Part shown: one piece after another, positions 32,276 to 40,516 of the stretch | Numbering within the stretch: position 1 is the stretch's first letter | Layout: each line of letters begins with the position of its first letter | Assembly: GCA_046348835.1 (NCBI GenBank) | Contig: JAXMDM010000003.1 | Location: 620,001 to 684,000, forward strand | Reading direction: 5' to 3' | Origin: Defluviicoccus sp046348835 | Lineage (GTDB): Bacteria > Pseudomonadota > Alphaproteobacteria > Rhodospirillales > Defluviicoccaceae | Length of the DNA stretch: 64,000 bases | Made by a program: the position numbers and the translations under genes | Notes under the pieces: generated by a model | What the model was told of the DNA's origin: nothing | Databases searched by the model: none | What the model saw: only the letters and a program-made list of their open reading frames with translations

Positions 32276-32420
32276 CTCCCAATGGGGCGATGAAAGTTCG
32301 GTAAGGTTCTCCTTCTGTCCGTTGCCGGCTCTTGCCTGGTGAGAAAAATCCACTAGGCTGCCCGCCGCTCGCCCTCGCGCGTTCGCAAACGCAACATCAC
32401 CGTCACAAACGGATCACTGA
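32276..32420. other. Intergenic region between the Mu-like element and the ABC exporter operon
   Basis: It begins with CTCCCAATGGGG (32276-32287), which on the minus strand reads CCCCATTGGGAG, a shortened match to the CCCCATNNGGG sites on the left side of the element. The rest should contain the promoter of the exporter operon; no clear -35/-10 pair or ribosome-binding site stands out. Confidence 0.4.
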
Positions 32421-33374
32421 ATGATCGTTGCCCAAGGTCTCGCCAAGCATTTCGGTACGCTCGCGGCTGTCGACGGCGTCTCGCTGAACGTCGCCACCGG
32501 GGAAGTTTTGGGATTCCTCGGCCCCAACGGGGCGGGGAAAACGACGACGATGCGAATGCTTGCCGGTTTCCTGGAACCGAGCGCCGGATCCGCGTCCATC
32601 GACGGCTTCGATGTGGTCCACCGGCCGCTGGAGGCGCGTCGTCGCCTCGGCTATCTGCCGGAAGGCGCGCCGCTCTACGGCGACATGAGCGTCGTCGGGT
32701 TTCTTCGCTTCGTTGCCGAGGTCCGTGGTTTCCACGGCGCCGAAAAGGCGCGGCGAATCGACCGGGTGGTCGATCTGGTGTCGCTGGCGACGGTGGTCGA
32801 TCGCCCGGTGGAGACCCTGTCAAAGGGCTTCAAGCGGCGGGTCGGGCTGGCTCAGTCGATGCTGCACGATCCCCCGGTGCTGGTCCTCGACGAACCGACC
32901 GACGGGCTCGATCCCAACCAGAAGCACCATGTGCGGACCCTGATCCGCAGCATGGCCAAGGATAAGGCGATCATCGTCTCCACCCACATCCTCGAAGAGG
33001 TGGATGCGGTGTGCAGCCGCGCCGTGGTCATCGCCGACGGACGGATCGTCGCCGACGGTACCGCCGACGAGCTGCTGACGAGACTTCCCACCCACAACAC
33101 CGTGTCGGCGACGGTGCCCGCCGGTGTGGCCGCCGCCGCCCGCGCCGCCCTGGCTCCCCTCGCCGCCGGTCGCCTCGGCGAGACCGCCGGCGACGGCGGT
33201 CAGGTGGTGTTCTACGTTCCGGCGGAAGCGGGCGTCAGTCGGCTGGCGCGGGTGTCGGACGCGCTCGACCGTGCCGGCATCGCTCCCAGCGCCCTGATCG
33301 TCGAGCGCGGCCGGCTGGAGGATGCCTTCCGGGTCCTGACCACGCCCACCGCGGCCGGGAGGGCGGGGAGATGA
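32421..33374 (+). CDS. GldA-like ABC transporter ATP-binding protein
   Basis: A 317-residue ATPase. Walker A is GPNGAGKTT at about residues 35-43, the signature TLSKGFKRRVG stands in place of canonical LSGGQ (as in GldA-type ATPases), and Walker B is VLVLDEPTDGLDPNQ. A C-terminal extension of about 90 residues follows. It forms one operon with the permease, a GldG-like protein and a DUF4340 protein, each overlapping or nearly so. In Bacteroidetes, GldA-GldF-GldG are needed for gliding. In proteobacteria the role is unknown, but an exporter or envelope function is probable. Confidence 0.92.
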   Translation: MIVAQGLAKHFGTLAAVDGVSLNVATGEVLGFLGPNGAGKTTTMRMLAGFLEPSAGSASIDGFDVVHRPLEARRRLGYLPEGAPLYGDMSVVGFLRFVAEVRGFHGAEKARRIDRVVDLVSLATVVDRPVETLSKGFKRRVGLAQSMLHDPPVLVLDEPTDGLDPNQKHHVRTLIRSMAKDKAIIVSTHILEEVDAVCSRAVVIADGRIVADGTADELLTRLPTHNTVSATVPAGVAAAARAALAPLAAGRLGETAGDGGQVVFYVPAEAGVSRLARVSDALDRAGIAPSALIVERGRLEDAFRVLTTPTAAGRAGR

Positions 33375-34105
33375 GCAACGTGATCGCCATCTTCAAGCGC
33401 GAGCTGCAGGGCTATTTCGCCACCCCGGTCGCCTACATCTTCATCGTCATCTTCGTCGGTCTGGCGGCGGCCCTGCCGTTCTACCTGGGCTCCTTCTTCG
33501 ACCGCCGGGAAGCGACGCTGGAGAGCTTCTTCGCCTTTCACCCCTGGCTCTACCTCCTCTTGATCCCGGCGATCGCCATGCGGCTGTGGGCCGAGGAGCG
33601 CAAGACCGGCACCGTCGAACTGCTGATGACGCTCCCGATCTCCACCACCCAGGCGGTGATCGGCAAGTTCCTCGCCGCCTGGGTCTTCGTCGCCGTGGCG
33701 CTGGCGCTCACCTTTCCCATGTGGGTCACCGTCAACGTGCTGGGCGAGCCGGACAACGGGGTCATCGTCGCCAGCTATGTCGGCAGCTTCCTCATGGCCG
33801 GCGCCTTCCTCGCCATCGGCTCGTGCATGTCGGCGCTGACCCGCAATCAGGTCGTCGCCTTCATCCTCGCCGCCACCGTCTGCTTTCTGTTCACCATGAG
33901 CGGTCTCGATCTTGTCCTCGATACGGTACGCCGGCTGATGCCCGAATCGGTCGTCGGTTTCGTCGCCAGCCTCAGCTTCCTGTCCCACTTCAGCGCCATC
34001 ACCAAGGGTCTGATCGATCTGCGCGACGTCGTCTTCTTCGTCTCGATGATCGCATTCTGGCTGTTCGCCTCGGTGGTCGCCGTCGACGCCAAGAGGGCGG
34101 CATGA
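33371..34105 (+). CDS. ABC transporter permease (GldF-like, ABC-2 type)
   Basis: A 244-residue inner-membrane protein with six predicted transmembrane helices. The N-terminal IAIFKRELQGYFATPVAYIF and the ERKTGTVELLMTLPIS loop are typical of ABC-2 permeases of the GldF group. The ATG overlaps the stop of the ATPase gene (ATGA), and its own stop overlaps the next start. With the ATPase it would make the transport core. Confidence 0.9.
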   Translation: MSNVIAIFKRELQGYFATPVAYIFIVIFVGLAAALPFYLGSFFDRREATLESFFAFHPWLYLLLIPAIAMRLWAEERKTGTVELLMTLPISTTQAVIGKFLAAWVFVAVALALTFPMWVTVNVLGEPDNGVIVASYVGSFLMAGAFLAIGSCMSALTRNQVVAFILAATVCFLFTMSGLDLVLDTVRRLMPESVVGFVASLSFLSHFSAITKGLIDLRDVVFFVSMIAFWLFASVVAVDAKRAA

Positions 34106-36018
34106 GCGGGGGCGGCATGAGCGGGCCGATCGCCTGGCTGAAGCGTCGCGAGGGCTCGCGCCTGGCCGTCCTCGGCCTGATCGTCGCCGCGGTGCTGTTC
34201 GTTGCCGTCAACGTCATCGCCCAAACCGCCGGCCGCGGCGTCCAGGTGGACCTGACCGAGGGCCGGCTGTTCTCCCTCGCCGACGGGACACGGCGGACGC
34301 TCGCCGGGCTCACCGAGCCCATCGACCTCCGGCTCTATTTCTCCCAGACCCTCGCCGACGCATCGCCCCCCTATGCCGCCTACTTCGGCCGGGTGCGGGA
34401 GCTGCTGCAGCGCTACGTCGACCTGGCGAACGGCAATCTTCGGCTGCAGGTGCTGGACCCGGAGCCCTTCTCCGACGCCGAGGACCGCGCCGTCGGCGAC
34501 GGCATGCAGGGGGTGCCGGTCACCCAGGCCGGCGACCTCGGCTACTTCGGCCTGGCCGGGTCCAACCAGACCGACGGCCACGACGCCATCCCGTTCTTCA
34601 ACCTCGAGCGCGAGCGGTTCGTCGAATACGACCTGACCAAGCTGATCCACGGTCTGGCGACGACCGAGAAGCCGGTGCTCGGGGTCATTTCGGCGCTGCC
34701 GCCGGAACGCGATCCCAACGGCATGCCGTCGGGCCCGCCCGATCTGACGGTGCTGTCGCAGCTCGGCGAGTTCTTCCAGGTGCAGATGCTGCCGCCCGAC
34801 AGCGACAGCATTCCCGAGAACGTGCAGGCACTGCTGGTCATTGACCTGAAGGGCATCAACGAGGCGGCGCTGAAGGCGGTGGACCGCTACGTGCACGCCG
34901 GCCGCCCGGCCCTGGTGCTGATCGATCCGGTGCTGGAGACAATGCCGGGGCACGGGCCCATCGCCACCGAGCCGGCACCGGCGGAAGAGGTGGACCGGCT
35001 GATGGCGGCCTGGGGCCTGCGCATGGTCCCCGACAAGGTGGCGGGTGATCTGGATGCGGCGCGGCGGGTGGCGACCGGCCGCAGCGGCGCCGTCGCCGAC
35101 TACATCGCCTGGCTCAGCCTGTCCCGCGACAATCTCGACACCAGCGATCCTGTGATGGCATCGATCGAGCGGCTCAACCTGGCGACCGCCGGCATCCTGG
35201 AAAAGACCGGGGATGGCAAGACGACGATCACGCCCTTGATCTCCACCGGACCCCGGGCGGCCCCGGTGGATGCCAATCGCGTTCGCTTCAACCCGGACGT
35301 GGCCGGCATCCTGCGCAGCTTCCAGTCGGGCGGGACGCCGCTGATGCTGGCGGCCCGGGTCAGCGGACCCGCTCCCGCGGCATTCCCCGGCGACGCCGAC
35401 GCCGCCAGCAAGGACGCATCCGGCCCGGCCGACGCGGCATCAACCGGCGCCCCGGTCAACCTGATCGTGGTGGCCGATGCCGACTTCGTCTACGACCAGT
35501 TCTGGATCAACAGCGGCAACTTCTTCGGCGAGCAGGTGTTGATGCCGATCGCCAACAACGGCGACTTCATCATCAACGCCATCGAGAACCTGGCCGGCAG
35601 CGATTCCCTCGCCGGGCTGCGCGGGCGGGGCTCGTCCTACCGGCCGTTCACCCTGGTCGAGAACCTGCAGATGGAGGCGGAGCAGCAGTTCCGGGCGAAG
35701 GAGCAGGGGCTGCAGGAGCAGCTCAAGGGTCTGCAGCAGCGCCTCGATTCGATCCGCAACCAGCGGGGCGAGCAGGGGCAGGTTCTGCTCAGCGCCGACG
35801 ACCAGCGGGCGATCGAGCAGGGGCGGAACGACATCCTCGCCGTCCGCAAACAGTTGCGCGACGTGCAACTGGCCCTCCGTCAGGACATCGAGAACCTGGA
35901 AGGGCTGGTCAAGTTCCTCAACATCGCCGCGGTGCCGCTGGTTCTCGCCGGCATCGGCCTGGTCGTCATCGTCGTCCGGCGGATCCGGCGGCGACGGGCG
36001 ACCCAGCAGCCGGTCTGA
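34102..36018 (+). CDS. GldG-like ABC-associated auxiliary membrane protein
   Basis: A 638-residue protein: one N-terminal transmembrane helix (about residues 18-40), a large periplasmic region starting DLTEGRLFSLADGTRRTL, the hallmark of the ABC_transp_aux/GldG family, then a coiled coil at about residues 530-600 (EAEQQFRAKEQGLQEQLKGL and onward), and a C-terminal transmembrane helix (about 610-630) with a basic tail. The ATG at 34102 overlaps the permease stop; a second ATG five codons on is equally possible. Family members have a periplasmic Rossmann-like domain of unknown ligand. Confidence 0.92.
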   Translation: MSGGGMSGPIAWLKRREGSRLAVLGLIVAAVLFVAVNVIAQTAGRGVQVDLTEGRLFSLADGTRRTLAGLTEPIDLRLYFSQTLADASPPYAAYFGRVRELLQRYVDLANGNLRLQVLDPEPFSDAEDRAVGDGMQGVPVTQAGDLGYFGLAGSNQTDGHDAIPFFNLERERFVEYDLTKLIHGLATTEKPVLGVISALPPERDPNGMPSGPPDLTVLSQLGEFFQVQMLPPDSDSIPENVQALLVIDLKGINEAALKAVDRYVHAGRPALVLIDPVLETMPGHGPIATEPAPAEEVDRLMAAWGLRMVPDKVAGDLDAARRVATGRSGAVADYIAWLSLSRDNLDTSDPVMASIERLNLATAGILEKTGDGKTTITPLISTGPRAAPVDANRVRFNPDVAGILRSFQSGGTPLMLAARVSGPAPAAFPGDADAASKDASGPADAASTGAPVNLIVVADADFVYDQFWINSGNFFGEQVLMPIANNGDFIINAIENLAGSDSLAGLRGRGSSYRPFTLVENLQMEAEQQFRAKEQGLQEQLKGLQQRLDSIRNQRGEQGQVLLSADDQRAIEQGRNDILAVRKQLRDVQLALRQDIENLEGLVKFLNIAAVPLVLAGIGLVVIVVRRIRRRRATQQPV

Positions 36019-36031
36019 CGGGAGGTCTGTC

Positions 36032-37066
36032 ATGCGGCTGAGAAGCTTCCTCATCCTTCTCTGCGTCACCGGGATCGCGGTCGCTGTCGCCGCGGCCCTC
36101 GTGGTCGGGCAGCCGCGACCGGTGTCGGTCGCCGGCGTCGGCGAGCCGGTGCTCCCGGGCCTGCTGGACAAGGCCAACCGGATCAGCCGGATCCAACTGA
36201 CCAGCGGCGACGCCACCCTCACCCTGGCGCAGGGTGAGAACGACTGGGTGATCGAGAGCGACGGCGGCTATCCCGCCTCGTTCGAGAAGATCAAGTCGCT
36301 CGTCGTCGGATTGGCGCAGCTCCGCCGGGTCGAGCCGAAGACCGACCGACCCGATCGGTACGGCAAGATCGGCGTCGCCGATGCCGGCCCCGGCGCCAGC
36401 TCCACCGAGATTTCCCTCCTCGACCACGATGGGACACCGGTCGCCCGCCTGCTGGTGGGCGAGGACAGCCTTTCCGCAGGCAATGGCGGCCGTTACGTCC
36501 GCGTCCCGGGAGAGGCGCAGGCTTGGCTCGCCGCCGGCGGCTCCGTCGATCCCTCCCTGGCGGCGCACGACTGGGCCGAGCCCGAGATCATCGACGTCCC
36601 CGCCAGCGAGGTACGGGCGGTGCGCATCAAGCGGCCGAACGGCGAGACGATCCTGGCCTCGAAACAGGATCCCTCCGAGCCCCATCTCGTCCTCGGCACC
36701 GTTCCGCACGGCTCGCGGCCGAAAAGTCCAGACATCGCCGATGGCCTGGCCGGGGCGCTGACCTCGATCCAGTTGGATGACGTGAAGCCCGCTGCCGAGG
36801 TCGACTTTCCGCCCGCCGATACCACCCGCGTGCGAATCGAAACCTTCGACGGGCTGGTCATCGACATGGATCTGGTGGAGCGCGACGAGACCAACTGGGT
36901 CCGCCTGATGCCGTCGGCCGCCGAGGGAGCACCGCCGGAGACGGTGGCGAAAGTCCAGTCCCTGGCGGAGAGGTTGCGGGATTGGGCCTATCAGGTGTCG
37001 AGTTGGCGTCTCACCCAGTTGAAACGCGGCCTCAGCGATTTGGTGGACACCGAGCATCACGAGTGA
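36032..37066 (+). CDS. DUF4340 domain protein of the ABC exporter operon
   Basis: A 344-residue exported or membrane-anchored protein (N-terminal hydrophobic helix, residues 5-26). It contains the DUF4340 features: a strand-rich repeat with WVIESDGGYPASFEKIKSLV and DRYGKIGVAD, then a second half with related folds (VRIETFDGLVIDMDLV). This family almost always follows the GldG-like gene and probably forms the periplasmic part of the complex. It starts 14 bp after that gene, with GGGAGG upstream. Confidence 0.9.
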   Translation: MRLRSFLILLCVTGIAVAVAAALVVGQPRPVSVAGVGEPVLPGLLDKANRISRIQLTSGDATLTLAQGENDWVIESDGGYPASFEKIKSLVVGLAQLRRVEPKTDRPDRYGKIGVADAGPGASSTEISLLDHDGTPVARLLVGEDSLSAGNGGRYVRVPGEAQAWLAAGGSVDPSLAAHDWAEPEIIDVPASEVRAVRIKRPNGETILASKQDPSEPHLVLGTVPHGSRPKSPDIADGLAGALTSIQLDDVKPAAEVDFPPADTTRVRIETFDGLVIDMDLVERDETNWVRLMPSAAEGAPPETVAKVQSLAERLRDWAYQVSSWRLTQLKRGLSDLVDTEHHE

Positions 37067-37119
37067 GGCGGGGCCGGCGAATGATCGCCGCCGGTTCCGA
37101 CCCTCTGCGCCCATGTCCG

Positions 37120-37172
37120 GGACTTGACAACCGCCGTTTACCCATGAAGACATGGGTAAAACCATGAAGACA
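37120..37172. promoter_or_regulatory. Perfect palindrome overlapping a possible promoter
   Basis: TTTACCCATG (37137-37146) and CATGGGTAAA (37151-37160) form a perfect 10-bp inverted repeat with a 4-bp spacer. TTGACA at 37124-37129 is a good -35 element, so a bound dimer would cover the -10 area. CCATGAAGACA is also directly repeated at 37142 and 37162, 20 bp apart. It lies 26 bp before the gene at 37186 and is the best operator candidate for it. Confidence 0.6.
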
Positions 37173-37185
37173 GTAGGCTTGTCGA

Positions 37186-38235
37186 ATGTGGCGCCTCGGC
37201 AAAGCCGGCACGGCTCTCGTTTGCGGAGCCGCCGCCGCGGGATTGATCGCGTCTCAGGTCGCCGGTAGCGAGTGGTCGGCGTCGGGCGGCGCGGTCGCGC
37301 GGACAAGTGCGGCGATCTCGTCCGCCGACGCGGCCGCGACCGGCGACGCCGGCGGGGGTAAATGGCACCCGATCTCTTATAGCATCGATGATCAGGGGCG
37401 ACGCGAACTGTTTGGGGCGGCCGCGTTCGCGGCGCAGCCGCGGCAAGGGAGCGGCGGGTTCACCGTTCCGCGCGGGCATGGCGGCGCCGGCGGCGCGACC
37501 GGGGACATTCCGGAGTCGGTGGTGGCGGGCCTGCCGCCGACGGACGATCCAGCCGCCACCGAATCCCTTCCGGCACGATCCCACCCGGCGCGGGGATCCG
37601 GATTGCCGCCGGCGGCCACCGCCGATGCGCCGCACCGCGCCGGCGAAGCACCCTTGCGGCTATCGCCAGCGACACCCCGGCCCCGCAGCGAGTCTCCGGA
37701 CCCGTCCGCCACCCCGCCCGCGACGGCCTCGGCAGCCCCCGTCCAGCCGCCCGAGCGCATCCGCAAGGACGCGGTCGGCGGCCGTGCCGGGGTGGCAGAG
37801 GCGCAGAGGCTGCTGGCCATCCTTGGCTACGCCCCCGGTACCGACGACGGCGTCGCCGGCAAACAGACCCGGGCGGCGGTCCTCGCCTACAGGAAGGCGG
37901 CCGGGCTGCCGGCGACGGATGACCGGATCGACGCGGCGCTGCTGAGCAGCCTGCGCCGGGACCTGCGGTCCGCGCCGTCGGCGACCGAGTCCAGGTCGGA
38001 GGCCGAGGCCGCGCCGGGCCGGCCGCCCAGCCTGACCGAGCGCATTATGGGCGGGATGCAACACCTGATCGGTCGCGATCTCGATAGCGTGCGCGCCCCG
38101 GCGCAGCTGGCCGAGTACTGCACCGTTCGCAGCGACGAATGGATCTACGACTGGGGGTTAGGGCAGATGCGGCTGTGCGGCGACGTCAACGGCGCCGGCC
38201 GGGTCGCCTATCGTCCGCTGCCCGGCGATCGCTGA
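37186..38235 (+). CDS. Exported protein with peptidoglycan-binding-like domain
   Basis: A 349-residue protein with an N-terminal hydrophobic signal or anchor (residues 8-27), a long Ala/Pro/Ser-rich disordered region (about 30-190) and, at about 200-255, a peptidoglycan-binding (PG_binding_1) type repeat: VAEAQRLLAILGYAPGTDDGVAGKQTRAAV. The C-terminal 60 residues contain two Cys and Trp (EYCTVRSDEWIYDWGLG). It is probably periplasmic and wall-associated. No catalytic domain is visible. Confidence 0.8.
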   Translation: MWRLGKAGTALVCGAAAAGLIASQVAGSEWSASGGAVARTSAAISSADAAATGDAGGGKWHPISYSIDDQGRRELFGAAAFAAQPRQGSGGFTVPRGHGGAGGATGDIPESVVAGLPPTDDPAATESLPARSHPARGSGLPPAATADAPHRAGEAPLRLSPATPRPRSESPDPSATPPATASAAPVQPPERIRKDAVGGRAGVAEAQRLLAILGYAPGTDDGVAGKQTRAAVLAYRKAAGLPATDDRIDAALLSSLRRDLRSAPSATESRSEAEAAPGRPPSLTERIMGGMQHLIGRDLDSVRAPAQLAEYCTVRSDEWIYDWGLGQMRLCGDVNGAGRVAYRPLPGDR

Positions 38236-38534
38236 CGCCCCAATCGCCTCTCTCGCCTCTATTCGTGGGCGGCAGCCGCCCGGGCTTGGCCGCATTTCCG
38301 CCACAATGTTCGTATCGGGAGGGGCCGATTCGCGACTCGCCACGTCTTGGGGCTGCGGCAGCGGGGGTAGCCCGGCTCCAACCGGGATCTCGCCGAATCC
38401 GCCTAAGTCCCGGTAAGCCCGGCTGATGGCGATCGAACCGTTCGTGGTTGCGTCTCATTCGCCCCTATACCCTTCCCTTCGTCGACACAGTGAGTAGACT
38501 TTTCACCCGATTGTCCCACCAGAGGTTGGAGCCG

Positions 38535-39893
38535 ATGCGCCAAGCGTTCCTGAACCGGTGGCCGCTTGCCCTGCTGCTGCTGCCCCTGCCTGTGCCGCTG
38601 CTTGTCACCGGCTGCACGTCACCTGCGGCCATTCAGGGGGAAGCGACTGCTGCGGACGGCAGCCTCGCTTCCCGGGCCCGGGGCGGCGACGGCGCCGCGC
38701 TCGGGTCGATCCGGGAAATGGCCGAACAGGGTGATCCTCAGGCGAAGTTCAGCCTGGGCATGAGCTATGCCGAGGGTTGGGCCGGAGGGACCGACATCGA
38801 CAAGGCGATCGCCCTGTGGTCGGAGGCGGCGCGGCAGGGCAACGCCGATAGCATGAACGCCCTCGGCATCGCCTACGCACGCGGGATCGGCACGACGCGC
38901 GACGAAGCGCAGGCGATGTCGCTGTGGCAGCAGGCGGCGGCCCTCGGCCATCCCCCGGCGCAGTACAACCTCGGCGCCCATCTCCTGGTCAATGCCCAGT
39001 CCCCTGCCGACCGCGCCGCGGCCGCCGGCTGGATCCAGCGATCCGCCGACCAGGGAGACGCGGACGCGCTGGCCTTTCTGGGCAATCTCTACGCCCACGG
39101 CGAGGGGGTGTCCCGCGACGACGGGCAAGCGATTCGCTATTGGCAGACGGCGGCGACGAAGGGGCAGGCCGATGCCCAGTACAGCCTCGGCCAGGCCTAC
39201 GCCCGCGGCCGCGGCGTCGCCCAGGATCCGGCGCAAGCCCGCCGGTGGCTTCAGGCCGCCGCCGAGCAGGGGCACGCCGATGCCCAGGTCGCCCTGGCGG
39301 CGACCGGAGCAACCTTCGCCGCGCGCGGCGACGATATCGATCGGGCGGCGCAGTTCCAGGCGGCCGCGTCGGGCGCCGCCGGCGAGATCGCCGAGGACCG
39401 GATGATGGCACGGACGTTGTCCCGGCCGCCGACGCGGATGGCCACCACCGCTCCGGTCATCGGCGCCACGGCTCCGACGGCAACGATGCCGCAGGCAAAT
39501 TTCGCCTCGTCGACCCGGTTCGGTACCGGCTGGGAGACCAAGGACACCGCCGTTGCCCGCCGCGCCGCCGAGCCGAGCAAGGCGACGGCGGCGAAGACGT
39601 CGAAAGCCTCGCCGGCGGTGGCCAAGGCCGGCAAGGGCAAGGGCGGCAAGCCGGTCGTCGTCGCCAAGTCGGGCAAGACCGCCAAGACGACCACGGTCGC
39701 GGCAACGAAGGGAAAGCCGGCCGCGGTGGTCGCCGCACCGCGACGGGAGGAGCCGAAGCTGGCGCTGGCGTCGCCGCGGCCGAAGGCGTCGGTGGCCGCC
39801 TCCGCGGTCGACAAGCCGGCGGTCAAGGCTGCATCGTCGAAAGAACAGCCCGCGTCCCGTCCCAAATCATCACCAGCGCCACGTAAACGATGA
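38535..39893 (+). CDS. Sel1-repeat lipoprotein with Lys/Ala-rich tail
   Basis: A 452-residue protein with a lipoprotein signal (lipobox VTGC at about residues 25-28) followed by at least six Sel1-like repeats from residue 50 to about 265 (AKFSLGMSYAEGW, SMNALGIAYARGIG, AQYNLGAHLL, ALAFLGNLYAHGEGV, AQYSLGQAYARGRGV). The last 110 residues are Lys/Ala/Pro/Thr-rich (AKTTTVAATKGKPAAV), reminiscent of histone H1-like or wall-binding tails. The start at 38535 has AGAGG 9 bp upstream. Its last 71 bp overlap the convergent TerC gene. Sel1 proteins are adaptors; the partner is unknown. Confidence 0.85.
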   Translation: MRQAFLNRWPLALLLLPLPVPLLVTGCTSPAAIQGEATAADGSLASRARGGDGAALGSIREMAEQGDPQAKFSLGMSYAEGWAGGTDIDKAIALWSEAARQGNADSMNALGIAYARGIGTTRDEAQAMSLWQQAAALGHPPAQYNLGAHLLVNAQSPADRAAAAGWIQRSADQGDADALAFLGNLYAHGEGVSRDDGQAIRYWQTAATKGQADAQYSLGQAYARGRGVAQDPAQARRWLQAAAEQGHADAQVALAATGATFAARGDDIDRAAQFQAAASGAAGEIAEDRMMARTLSRPPTRMATTAPVIGATAPTATMPQANFASSTRFGTGWETKDTAVARRAAEPSKATAAKTSKASPAVAKAGKGKGGKPVVVAKSGKTAKTTTVAATKGKPAAVVAAPRREEPKLALASPRPKASVAASAVDKPAVKAASSKEQPASRPKSSPAPRKR

Positions 39894-40470
39894 TCGCCAG
39901 GCCGACGTAGGCGATCCACGGGTGGCGGCGGAGCAGGCGGGCGATCACCGATGCCGCCACCCCCATCAGGGCGACCGACAGCGCCAGGCCGATGATCAGC
40001 ACCACCTCGTGATCGCGCGCCGCGCCGGCGACGGCGAGCACGTTATCGAGTGACATGGAAACGTCGGCGACGACGATCTGGGTGATCGCCGACGCCAGTG
40101 TCTTGCTGGGCGTCGCTTCGGGCTCGAGATCCGCGAGCACCGCCTCGGCGGCGCGCTCCTCCTCCCGCAGAGCGCCGCCGCGCAGCTCCCGCCACAGTTT
40201 CCAGGCCACCCAGAGGAGGAGAAGACCGCCGGCCAGCAACAGGCCGATGACGTTAAGCAGTTGGACGGTGAACGCGGCAAAGCCGATGCGCAGCACCGCC
40301 GCCGCAATCACGCCGATGAAGATCGCCCGCCGCCGCTGCGACGGCGGCAATCCCGCCGCCGCCATGCCGACCGCTATGGCATTGTCGCCGGCGAGGGCGA
40401 TGTCGATGAGGACGACCGAGCCCAAGGCCGCCAGCGCCTGGGGATCGAGAAGAAAGCCAAGCTCGGGCAT
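39823..40470 (-). CDS. TerC family integral membrane protein (YjbE type)
   Basis: A 215-residue protein with about seven transmembrane helices. The signature motifs are IDIALAGDNAIAVGMA at about residues 23-38 and VVADVSMSLDNVLAVAG at about 130-146, with acidic residues inside the membrane that are thought to bind a metal. TerC-family proteins of this type have been linked to metal (Mn) efflux or metalation of exported enzymes. It converges on, and overlaps, the Sel1 gene by 71 bp. Confidence 0.9.
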   Translation of the reverse strand: MPELGFLLDPQALAALGSVVLIDIALAGDNAIAVGMAAAGLPPSQRRRAIFIGVIAAAVLRIGFAAFTVQLLNVIGLLLAGGLLLLWVAWKLWRELRGGALREEERAAEAVLADLEPEATPSKTLASAITQIVVADVSMSLDNVLAVAGAARDHEVVLIIGLALSVALMGVAASVIARLLRRHPWIAYVGLAIIVYVALVMIWDGTRAVLSTMQP

Positions 40471-40516
40471 AGCGCTCCGTGGATGTTTTGTTGCGGCGGA
40501 GGAAAGGCGGGGCGGA

